NCBI GenBank assembly: GCA_017389705.1
Contig: JAFPEE010000176.1
Coordinates: 1-34,905, forward strand
Reading direction: 5' to 3'
Source: Prevotella sp.
GTDB taxonomy: Bacteria; Bacteroidota; Bacteroidia; Bacteroidales; Bacteroidaceae
Length of the DNA: 34,905 bases
Positions 1 to 5,836 of this stretch are shown here, piece after piece. Positions within the stretch are counted from its first letter, which is position 1, and each line of letters opens with the position of its first letter. The notes below the pieces were generated by a model. That model had not been told where the DNA came from, did no database searches, and saw only the letters and a list, made by a program, of their open reading frames with translations. The position numbers and the translations under genes are program-made.

Positions 1-258
1 ATAAGTCGCTAAAAATCAGATAAATAATTGATTTTATTTGTATAATAGTCCATAATCACGAAAGCTGAAGGATGTAAAATGTGCATATGGCATATCAGCA
101 ATAGGCTTGAAGCATAAATACCACACTAGAACTCAGTTATTTAGGTTGCAAAAGATCAAGAAAGCCTTTGTAATGGTTTAGTTCTTGAAATTTAGGTTTA
201 TAATCATAAAGTGCGAATTTGGCGTTTTGTTTGTTTAGGATTTAGAATTTAAAACTTA

Positions 259-296
259 AAATCTAAAGTTTAAGAATTAAAATTTTCTTTAGATTT
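259..296. promoter_or_regulatory. 10-bp inverted repeat, possible operator
   Basis: AAATCTAAAG (259-268) is repeated in inverted orientation as CTTTAGATTT (287-296) with an 18-base spacer. The right arm abuts the -33 position of the promoter of the following XRE gene, a place where a repressor could act, perhaps autoregulation. The surroundings are so AT-rich that chance is a real alternative. Confidence 0.3.
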
Positions 297-328
297 CTTG
301 CAGGAGTCAAAAATTTGTTTTACCTTTG
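297..328 (+). promoter_or_regulatory. Bacteroidetes-type promoter for the XRE gene
   Basis: TACCTTTG at 321-328 fits the -7 consensus TAnnTTTG. CTTG at 297-300 lies 20 bases upstream and is a one-mismatch -33 element (TTTG). Transcription would start near 335, giving a leader of about 40 bases before the ATG at 374. Confidence 0.6.
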
Positions 329-373
329 TAAAATCAAACCAAAATGGGCTTTTTGCCCCTATTTTCGACTTAG

Positions 374-850
374 ATGGAAACAAAAGACAGAATTCGTAAG
401 ATTATGGAAGATCAGCACATGACTCAACAAGTATTTGCTGACTTCCTCCAGCAGTCTCCTGCTACCCTGAGCAGCATCTTTAATGGACGTACTCGTCCTA
501 CTTTAAACATTGTAGATGCTATAAAAATGAAAATTCCTAACATCAGTACAGAATGGCTTCTTTATGGTACTGGTGACATGTATATCTCCCACCCCAATAA
601 TCAGGAAGCATCAGCTTCTGTCGAATCGGGAGGTCCTGTTGAGCCAATGCTTAATTTCGATTCACCAGTTTCACCTCGTCCTGCGATGAGTGTTCCTTCA
701 TCAGTTTCCCAGCAGAATATGAGGGGTACTCATCAGGAATTTGCTCATGAGGAAGTCCGGATTATAGAAAAGGAGCCTCGAAAGGTAACAGAAATCCGGG
801 TCTATTATGACGACCAGACCTATGAGACCTTTGTACCAGCCAAGAAATAG
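374..850 (+). CDS. XRE-family helix-turn-helix transcriptional regulator
   Basis: A 158-residue cytoplasmic DNA-binding protein. Residues about 5-55 form a Cro/CI-type helix-turn-helix domain: helix 2 and the recognition helix are visible around TQQVFADFLQQSPATLSSIFNGRTRP, followed by the WLLYGTGDMY segment typical of Bacteroidetes XRE proteins. The rest (about 75-158) is low in predicted structure, rich in Ser, Pro and Glu, and ends in a short beta-rich tail with no recognised domain. It is monocistronic with its own promoter and is separated from pyrK by 93 bases that carry another promoter. Target genes cannot be inferred; the inverted repeat just upstream suggests autoregulation. The family call is secure, the specific role unknown. 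Confidence 0.85.
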   Translation: METKDRIRKIMEDQHMTQQVFADFLQQSPATLSSIFNGRTRPTLNIVDAIKMKIPNISTEWLLYGTGDMYISHPNNQEASASVESGGPVEPMLNFDSPVSPRPAMSVPSSVSQQNMRGTHQEFAHEEVRIIEKEPRKVTEIRVYYDDQTYETFVPAKK

Positions 851-903
851 CATGGTATAATAAAGAGGTAATAGCATACTTGTCTTAAAAAGTAGTCTTA
901 GAT

Positions 904-935
904 TTTGGCTGTTTTGTGAAAAACAGCTAACTTTG
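904..935 (+). promoter_or_regulatory. pyrKD promoter with a palindrome in its spacer
   Basis: TTTG (904-907) and TAACTTTG (928-935) are separated by exactly 20 bases, a full match to the Bacteroidetes consensus. The spacer is an inverted repeat, GCTGTTTT (908-915) and AAAACAGC (920-927) around GTGA. A protein bound there would block RNA polymerase. The predicted start site falls only about one to three bases ahead of the pyrK ATG, so the transcript would be nearly leaderless. Confidence 0.7.
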
Positions 936-943
936 CAGACGTT

Positions 944-1717
944 ATGAAGAAATATATCCTTGACTTGACGGTTCGGGCTGTCGAACAGCTTAGTCCGAAA
1001 CATGTGCTTATCAGGCTGACGGATGATAAGCCATTGCCTGAGATGTTTCCTGGCCAGTTTGTGGAGGTACGTGTCGACGGTTCGCCATCTACATTCCTGC
1101 GCAGGCCTATTTCCATCAACTTCGTTGACAAGGCTCAGAACGAGCTATGGCTGATGGTGGCCATGGTTGGCGATGGTACACGCCAGTTGGGACGTTTGAA
1201 AGCTGGAGACATGCTGAATTGCGTACTGCCTTTGGGCAATACGTTTACGATGTCTGTTTCCCCAGCTGAGAAAGTATTGTTAGTAGGTGGTGGCGTAGGT
1301 GTTGCTCCTATGCTCAACCTGGGCGCAGCATTGAAAGAAATGGGATGCGAACCTACCTTCTTGTTAGGTGGTCGATCAGCAAAAGACGTGCTGGAGCTGG
1401 ATATATTCAAAAGGTACGGGCGAGTTTGTCTGACGACAGAGGATGGCTCTATGGGTGAGAAAGGCTTTGTGACCAATCACTCCGTATTGCAGGAGCATTT
1501 CGACCGTATTGCCACTTGTGGTCCAACACCCATGATGAAAGCTGTGGCCCGTTATGCCACGGAGAAGGGTATTGAGTGTGAGGCTTCTTTGGAGAACATG
1601 ATGGCCTGTGGCCTGGGGGCCTGTCTGTGTTGTGTGGAAAAAACCACCGAAGGCAATCTGTGTGTTTGTAAGGACGGACCTGTATTTAACGTAAAGCGTT
1701 TGTTATGGCAGATTTAA
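944..1717 (+). CDS. pyrK: Dihydroorotate dehydrogenase B, electron transfer subunit
   Basis: A 257-residue flavo-iron-sulfur subunit that passes electrons from the PyrD flavin to NAD+ in the fourth step of pyrimidine synthesis. The N-terminal half is a ferredoxin-reductase-like FAD domain (RRPIS at 53-57), followed by the nucleotide-binding segment GGGVGVAPM (115-123). Near the C-terminus is the [2Fe-2S] motif with Cys222, Cys227, Cys230 and Cys242, ending in CKDGPVF, all family hallmarks. Length is normal. It overlaps pyrD by 13 bases, so the two subunits are translationally coupled. The ATG at 944 is the only good start and sits just after the promoter. The alternative, another NADH-oxidoreductase subunit, is unlikely with pyrD adjacent. 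Confidence 0.95.
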   Translation: MKKYILDLTVRAVEQLSPKHVLIRLTDDKPLPEMFPGQFVEVRVDGSPSTFLRRPISINFVDKAQNELWLMVAMVGDGTRQLGRLKAGDMLNCVLPLGNTFTMSVSPAEKVLLVGGGVGVAPMLNLGAALKEMGCEPTFLLGGRSAKDVLELDIFKRYGRVCLTTEDGSMGEKGFVTNHSVLQEHFDRIATCGPTPMMKAVARYATEKGIECEASLENMMACGLGACLCCVEKTTEGNLCVCKDGPVFNVKRLLWQI

Positions 1718-2613
1718 GAGTTAATATAGGCGCTCTGGCGCTAAAGAATCCGGTGATGACGGCTAGCGGTACCTTTGGGTATGGTCTTGAGTTTCAGGAT
1801 TTTATCCCCCTCGACGGATTGGGAGGAATTATCGTAAAGGGCACAACACTTAAGCCCCGTCAAGGCAATGACTATCCTCGCATGGCCGAAACCCCTCAAG
1901 GCATGCTGAATTGCGTAGGACTGCAAAACAAGGGTGTCGATTATTTTTGTGAGCACATCTATCCCCAGATAAAGGACATCGACACCAACATGATTGTCAA
2001 CGTCAGTGGTTCCTCTCCTGAGGACTATGCCGAATGTGCTGCACGGATTGACGCTTTGGACAACATCCCTGCTATTGAGCTGAATATATCGTGTCCTAAT
2101 GTCAAGGATGGTGGTATGGCCTTTGGTGTAACCTGTGCAGGAGCCTCTAGCGTAGTTAAGGCTGTTCGTGAGCGTTATCATAAGACGCTGATAGTCAAGC
2201 TCTCTCCTAATGTGACGGACATTACGGAGATAGCCCGTGCAGTAGAGGCAGAAGGTGCAGATAGTGTCTCTCTCATCAATACGCTGATGGGTATGGCCAT
2301 TGATGTTGAGCGTCGTAAGACCGTGTTGAGCATCAATACCGGCGGCTTGAGTGGCCCAGCTGTCAAGCCTGTAGCCCTTCGTATGGTCTGGCAAGTTGCC
2401 AAGGCTGTGAAGATTCCTGTGGTTGGCTTAGGAGGCATCAGTACTGCCAAGGATGCCATCGAGTTCTTTATGGCAGGTGCCACGGCTATAGAAATCGGGA
2501 CAGCTAATTTCCTCGATCCTGCAATTACCATTAAGGTACGTGACGGCATCAGCCAGTGGCTTGATAGCCATGGATGTCAGTCAGTACAGGAAATCGTTGG
2601 ATGTCTGGAATAA
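1705..2613 (+). CDS. pyrD: Dihydroorotate dehydrogenase B, catalytic subunit
   Basis: A 302-residue FMN-dependent TIM-barrel enzyme that oxidises dihydroorotate to orotate in the cytoplasm. It is a class 1B enzyme: the catalytic base is cysteine (Cys130 in NISCPNVK) and the PyrK partner is encoded immediately upstream. Also seen are [13 protein letters not shown] near the N-terminus, KLSPNVTD in the middle and the FMN phosphate-binding GLGGIS and [12 protein letters not shown] segments near the C-terminus. Length is normal. It starts inside pyrK (13-base overlap) and is followed by a strong hairpin at 2647-2673. It is expressed from the pyrK promoter and no separate one is visible. Confidence 0.96.
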   Translation: MADLRVNIGALALKNPVMTASGTFGYGLEFQDFIPLDGLGGIIVKGTTLKPRQGNDYPRMAETPQGMLNCVGLQNKGVDYFCEHIYPQIKDIDTNMIVNVSGSSPEDYAECAARIDALDNIPAIELNISCPNVKDGGMAFGVTCAGASSVVKAVRERYHKTLIVKLSPNVTDITEIARAVEAEGADSVSLINTLMGMAIDVERRKTVLSINTGGLSGPAVKPVALRMVWQVAKAVKIPVVGLGGISTAKDAIEFFMAGATAIEIGTANFLDPAITIKVRDGISQWLDSHGCQSVQEIVGCLE

Positions 2614-2639
2614 TAGACAACTCTTTGCGATAGTTTTTT

Positions 2640-2740
2640 AAGAAATGAGAGCGACTCCTTTGAAGTCGCTCTCAACCAACACAAAAACTAAACTAGACTT
2701 AACTAAACTTATCTCAGATTTTCACAAACCCTTTGATAAG
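2640..2740 (-). ncRNA. Candidate small RNA in the pyrD-aroC intergenic region
   Basis: On the minus strand TATCTTTG (2754 down to 2747) matches the -7 element, though no good -33 element lies at the right distance. About 70 bases downstream the transcript would enter the perfect 10-bp hairpin at 2673-2647. In between is a second possible stem (CTTATC near 2738, GATAAG near 2713). An aroC run-through transcript is an alternative explanation. No RNA family was recognised. Confidence 0.25.
2647..2673. terminator. Hairpin terminator downstream of pyrD
   Basis: A perfect 10-bp stem, GAGAGCGACT (2647-2656) with AGTCGCTCTC (2664-2673), around a 7-base loop. On the plus strand no T-run follows. On the minus strand the stem is followed by ATTTCTTAAAAAA, a weak tail. 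It may end pyrKD, or a minus-strand transcript (see the candidate RNA), or both. Confidence 0.55.
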
Positions 2741-2815
2741 CTGTTGCAAAGATAGTATAAAAGTTTTAAACTACCATGTTTTTTTCGGTTTTTTTAGTAT
2801 TTTCGTCTGAAAATG

Positions 2816-3889
2816 TTATATTTTCGTAGAGTTATTCAACAAATAGTGGTCTAGAATGACACATGCCGCCATTGCTTCCACCACAGGAACAGCTCTGGGC
2901 AGAACGCATGGGTCATGGCGTCCTTTAGCTGTCAAAGTCGTTTCTTGCCCATGGATATCTACGGTCTGTTGTTCGCGGAGTAGGGTAGCAACCGGTTTGA
3001 AGGCTACCCGGAAATAGATGTCTTGTCCATTGGAGATGCCCCCTTGGATGCCCCCGCTATGGTTGGTTGTGGTCGTTATCTGGCCCTTAACAACGTGAAA
3101 TTCATCGTTTTGCTCAGAACCTCGTTGTGTTACGCCACCGAATCCTTCGCCATATTCAAAGCCTTTGACTGCATTGATACTTAGCATAGCAGCCCCCAGC
3201 TCAGCATGTAGTTTCCCGAACTCAGGTGCTCCCAAACCGGCAGGACAACCTTTGATGATGCCCGTAATCACTCCACCAATGGTATCCCCCTCGGCTTTGA
3301 CGGTTTCAATGAGGCGTATCATCTCCTCTGCCTTCTCCGGATCGGGACAGCGCACGATGTTACCCTCCGTCTTGCTCAGGTCATATTTCTTGTAGTCATG
3401 CTCTAAAGCGATATCGCCCACTTGCGATGTATAGGCCTGAATCGTGATGCCCAGCTGTTTCAGTACCAACTTGGCCAAAGCCCCGGCTACACAACGGCTG
3501 ATGGTGATACGGGCAGAGGAACGACCACCTCCTCTATGGTCGCGCGTACCATATTTATAATAGTAAGTGTAGTCAGCATGCGATGGTCGGAACAAGTCTT
3601 TCATGTTGTCGTAGTCGCCAGAATGTTGATTCTGGTTCCTGACCATAAAGCCGATAGGACAGCCTGTCGACTTTCCTTCAAACACTCCACTAAGCACCTC
3701 CACCTGGTCATGTTCCTGACGGCTTGTTGTGATATTACTCTGTCCAGGACGACGACGGTTCAATTCCTGTTGGATGAAGTCCATGTCTATAGGAATCCCG
3801 GAAGGCATGCCGTCAACTATGCCCCCTATGGCCTCGCCATGACTCTCACCGAAAGTCGTCAGCCTAAAAAGATGTCCAAACGTATTCAT
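2816..3889 (-). CDS. aroC: Chorismate synthase
   Basis: A 357-residue cytoplasmic enzyme that makes chorismate from 5-enolpyruvylshikimate-3-phosphate with reduced FMN, the last shared step of aromatic synthesis. Visible signatures are the N-terminal [18 protein letters not shown], the RRRPGQS segment, the [11 protein letters not shown] segment and the C-terminal [14 protein letters not shown]. The reading frame extends 24 codons further upstream, but those codons lie inside slyD and read as low-complexity sequence; the start at 3889 matches the family N-terminus and lies one base after the slyD stop. Length is normal. It is co-transcribed with slyD from the promoter at 4489-4520. The rest of the aromatic branch lies 26 kb away in this window. 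Confidence 0.95.
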   Translation of the reverse strand: MNTFGHLFRLTTFGESHGEAIGGIVDGMPSGIPIDMDFIQQELNRRRPGQSNITTSRQEHDQVEVLSGVFEGKSTGCPIGFMVRNQNQHSGDYDNMKDLFRPSHADYTYYYKYGTRDHRGGGRSSARITISRCVAGALAKLVLKQLGITIQAYTSQVGDIALEHDYKKYDLSKTEGNIVRCPDPEKAEEMIRLIETVKAEGDTIGGVITGIIKGCPAGLGAPEFGKLHAELGAAMLSINAVKGFEYGEGFGGVTQRGSEQNDEFHVVKGQITTTTNHSGGIQGGISNGQDIYFRVAFKPVATLLREQQTVDIHGQETTLTAKGRHDPCVLPRAVPVVEAMAACVILDHYLLNNSTKI

Positions 3890-3890
3890 C

Positions 3891-4460
3891 TTAATTGCAG
3901 TTACCACAGTCGCAGCCTCCACCACAGCCTTGGTCTCCGTGGCAACCTCCGCCACAGCCACCGCAACCTCCGGTCAGGTGAGCCACCAGCTGTTCTATCT
4001 CTTTGGTCGTTGCCGGGCGGCTTTCCAGTACAGAGCCCTTGAAGTGCAGGGTCTCGCCAGCCAGCGGATGGTTCAAGTCAACCTTGACCTTTTCAGCTCC
4101 TACTTCTACCACACGACCGTAGAAGCGCTGTCCTTCCTCGTTCTGCAGGGGGATAATAGCATCCTCGTAGATGTGCTCATGGTCAAACTGGCCATTGACG
4201 CAGAACATCTCATGCTCCAAGTCCAGCACATGCTCCTCCAGATATTCGCCATAAGCCTGTTCCTTGGGAATTGAGAAGTCAAACGTAGCCCCTTTCTCAA
4301 GGTCTGCCAATTCCTTCTCAAAGGCATCCAGTGCCACACCGAAACCAGTAATCAACTGAAAAGGACGCTCCTTTGTGGCTTCTTCCATCATCTCCAGGCC
4401 GTCCTCGCCGTCCACAAACAGCTGGTAGGCCACTTCCATGTATTGATTCTTTTTCTCCAT
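3891..4460 (-). CDS. slyD: FKBP-type peptidyl-prolyl isomerase, SlyD family
   Basis: A 189-residue cytoplasmic folding helper with proline isomerase and metallochaperone features. Residues about 1-150 are an FKBP core with the insert-in-flap arrangement of Sly[21 protein letters not shown] is the diagnostic C-terminal strand of the core. The tail (about 162-189) is a Gly-rich metal-binding stretch with seven Cys and one His, for example [15 protein letters not shown] and CDCGNCN, fitting nickel or zinc binding. It heads a two-gene operon with aroC. The pairing has no obvious metabolic logic. The ATG at 4460 lies about 22 bases after the predicted start site. Confidence 0.93.
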   Translation of the reverse strand: MEKKNQYMEVAYQLFVDGEDGLEMMEEATKERPFQLITGFGVALDAFEKELADLEKGATFDFSIPKEQAYGEYLEEHVLDLEHEMFCVNGQFDHEHIYEDAIIPLQNEEGQRFYGRVVEVGAEKVKVDLNHPLAGETLHFKGSVLESRPATTKEIEQLVAHLTGGCGGCGGGCHGDQGCGGGCDCGNCN

Positions 4461-4488
4461 AAATGCTTGTTAAGTTTCGTTTTGGCTA

Positions 4489-4520
4489 CAAAAGTAATAA
4501 TAATATGTCTAAAAGCCAAA
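4489..4520 (-). promoter_or_regulatory. slyD-aroC promoter
   Basis: On the minus strand TTTG (4520-4517) and TACTTTTG (4496-4489) are separated by 20 bases, a full match to the Bacteroidetes consensus. Transcription would start near 4482. Confidence 0.75.
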
Positions 4521-4544
4521 TTTATGGACTAAAAATGCATCAGA

Positions 4545-4588
4545 TTGACGAAGGTCAACCATTTTCGTGTTTTGTTGACCTCAGTCAA
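4545..4588. promoter_or_regulatory. Two TTGAC-N4-GTCAA palindromes between divergent promoters
   Basis: TTGACGAAGGTCAA (4545-4558) and TTGACCTCAGTCAA (4575-4588) are both perfect TTGAC-N4-GTCAA palindromes. Their centres are exactly 30 bp apart, near three helical turns. Together they also form a larger inverted repeat (AGGTCAAC with GTTGACCT). The architecture resembles binding boxes of the CRP/FNR superfamily. They lie between the slyD promoter (minus) and the promoter of the small secreted protein (plus). Confidence 0.55.
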
Positions 4589-4625
4589 GAAAAGGGGCTG
4601 TGTTCGCAAACAATTCCTTAAAAAG

Positions 4626-4657
4626 TTTGGTTGGTAACTAAAAACGCCGTACCTTTG
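4626..4657 (+). promoter_or_regulatory. Promoter of the small secreted protein gene
   Basis: TTTG (4626-4629), 20 bases, then TACCTTTG (4650-4657): a full consensus match. The predicted transcript begins near 4664 with a 6-bp hairpin (ATCAGC 4666-4671 with GCTGAT 4678-4683) at its extreme 5' end, which could stabilise the RNA. The leader is about 73 bases. Confidence 0.8.
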
Positions 4658-4736
4658 CATCGTCAATCAGCAAGAGTGCTGATGATCCAACACAGGATAA
4701 CAATAGTATTAATTAAAGAAAGAAAGGGTAACAAAA

Positions 4737-5096
4737 ATGAAAAGATTGTTTATGGTAGTCGTAGCCATGCTGAGCATGACAATGACATTTGCAGAGAATG
4801 AGAATGCAGCCAACGTCAACAACACTGAGGCTTACAACATGACAGTCAATATGAAAAAGCTTGGCCAGGCACTGAACCTGTCTAAGGATCAGGTAGAGAG
4901 CTTTGCTGAGATTCATAAGACTTTCAGCGCTGAGATGCAGTTTGCTGCACAGGCTTCAGGTGAGGAGCGTGAGAAGATGGTCAACAAGGCCATTGGTAAG
5001 GATTTGGCTTACATGGACTACATCCTGAACCGCGACCAGTATCGTCGTTACGTGATGCTGCTGAACATGACTCTCCACAATCGTGGACTGAAGTAA
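4737..5096 (+). CDS. Small secreted or periplasmic protein of unknown function
   Basis: A 119-residue protein. Residues 1-19 are a clear signal peptide (MKRLFMVVVAMLSMTMTFA), so it should be exported. The mature part is predicted mostly helical and ends with DQYRRYVMLLNMTLHNRGLK. Its layout, a short alpha-helical exported protein with a LNLSKDQVESFAEIHKTF-like segment, is reminiscent of Spy/CpxP-type periplasmic proteins, but I do not see a clear LTxxQ motif, so no function is claimed. It is monocistronic, with a consensus promoter, paired palindromic sites upstream and a strong terminator downstream, which suggests a regulated and well-expressed gene. Confidence 0.8.
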   Translation: MKRLFMVVVAMLSMTMTFAENENAANVNNTEAYNMTVNMKKLGQALNLSKDQVESFAEIHKTFSAEMQFAAQASGEEREKMVNKAIGKDLAYMDYILNRDQYRRYVMLLNMTLHNRGLK

Positions 5097-5124
5097 GAAA
5101 GTTTATTTTGTTTCATCATTTATC

Positions 5125-5160
5125 AAACCGTTGTTCCTAAAAGGGGCAACGGTTTCTTTA
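5125..5160 (+). terminator. Rho-independent terminator
   Basis: A perfect 9-bp stem, AAACCGTTG (5125-5133) and CAACGGTTT (5147-5155), with a 13-base loop, followed by CTTTATTTG. It separates the secreted protein gene from the capsule locus. Confidence 0.8.
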
Positions 5161-5182
5161 TTTGATAAAATCAGGCAAAAAG

Positions 5183-5214
5183 TTTGGCCATGTCAACATT
5201 TAATTGTAATTTTG
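5183..5214 (+). promoter_or_regulatory. Capsule locus promoter upstream of upxY
   Basis: TTTG (5183-5186), 20 bases, then TAATTTTG (5207-5214): a full consensus match. The predicted leader is about 38 bases. No flanking inverted repeats of the kind that mark invertible capsule promoters in Bacteroides were seen. Confidence 0.75.
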
Positions 5215-5238
5215 CAAACGCAATGTGCCTTTAGGGCA

Positions 5239-5252
5239 TCTATACGTATAGA
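5239..5252. promoter_or_regulatory. 14-bp perfect palindrome in the upxY leader
   Basis: TCTATACGTATAGA is a perfect palindrome ending six bases before the upxY ATG. In DNA it could be an operator just downstream of the start site; in RNA it could pair between two transcripts or fold against the start codon. Function unknown. Confidence 0.35.
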
Positions 5253-5258
5253 GAAACA

Positions 5259-5807
5259 ATGAGTCAAGTGGAGGGAACGCCCAAATGGTTGGTGCTTCGC
5301 ACCTTTAATCGTAAAGAGATGGAGGTCAGCTCGTTCTTAAAGCAGAATGGTCTCCACCATTTCATTCCGATGACCTACAAGGAGCGTCTTACCAGCAGTC
5401 AGGAGAAGCCCCGTCGTGTGTTGGTGCCAGTCATCCACAACTATGTCTTTCTCGAGAAGTCTGGCGATGAGGCCGATATGCGTACCATGCTGGCTAATTG
5501 CCGGGTTCCGGTGCAGTTTCTGACTCAACGCGAATCAGGTCATCTCTGTGAGATTCCAGACCGCGACATGGTCGAGTTCCGCCTGCTTTGCGACCCGGAT
5601 TATTGCAAGACGCCCACCGAGTTTCTTGATGCCGGTGAGACCGAAGTCCTTCCAGGGCGTGAGGTGGAGGTCATCCATGGCCCCTTTGCCGGGATTCATG
5701 GCAAGCTTCATAAGAAGAACCAGAAATATTGGTTCATCAAGACCGTAGGGGGTGTCAGTGTCATGATGCGTATCTCCCGCTGGTACTGCAAACCTATTGA
5801 TAGTTAG
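5259..5807 (+). CDS. upxY: UpxY-family transcription antiterminator (NusG-like)
   Basis: A 182-residue NusG paralogue. The N-terminal NGN domain begins at WLVLRTFNRKEMEVSSFL and contains FIPMTYKER; a C-terminal KOW-type segment is seen at LPGREVEVIHGPFAGIHGKLHKK. In Bacteroides, UpxY proteins are encoded first in capsule operons and let RNA polymerase read through termination signals within them. Its position here, first gene of a polysaccharide locus, fits. No upxZ-like second gene is present; the next gene is the export protein. It has its own consensus promoter. The structured leader and hairpins at 9622 and 10251-10444 are possible sites of action, by inference only. Confidence 0.85.
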   Translation: MSQVEGTPKWLVLRTFNRKEMEVSSFLKQNGLHHFIPMTYKERLTSSQEKPRRVLVPVIHNYVFLEKSGDEADMRTMLANCRVPVQFLTQRESGHLCEIPDRDMVEFRLLCDPDYCKTPTEFLDAGETEVLPGREVEVIHGPFAGIHGKLHKKNQKYWFIKTVGGVSVMMRISRWYCKPIDS

Positions 5808-5836
5808 TAAGCTAGTAATATAATTTAAGGTATATA

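Larger units (their letters stand above)
1..373. other. AT-rich intergenic region upstream of the XRE regulator
   Basis: No convincing coding frame is present on either strand. The stretch is very AT-rich and ends in an inverted repeat (259-296) and a promoter (297-328), described separately. The gene that precedes it lies outside the window, so the first 250 bases may include that gene's untranslated flank; I see no terminator hairpin in them. Confidence 0.6.

Noticed and set aside
2799-2814. AT-only hairpin after aroC as its terminator
   Set aside because: The 6-bp stem ATTTTC/GAAAAT is weak and on the minus strand is followed by A-rich, not T-rich, sequence.
3422-4042. Plus-strand frame opposite aroC and slyD
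   Set aside because: Both minus-strand genes carry strong family motifs and a consensus promoter.
5100-5260. Invertible capsule promoter
   Set aside because: No inverted repeats flank the promoter; the only long inverted repeat here is the terminator of the preceding gene.
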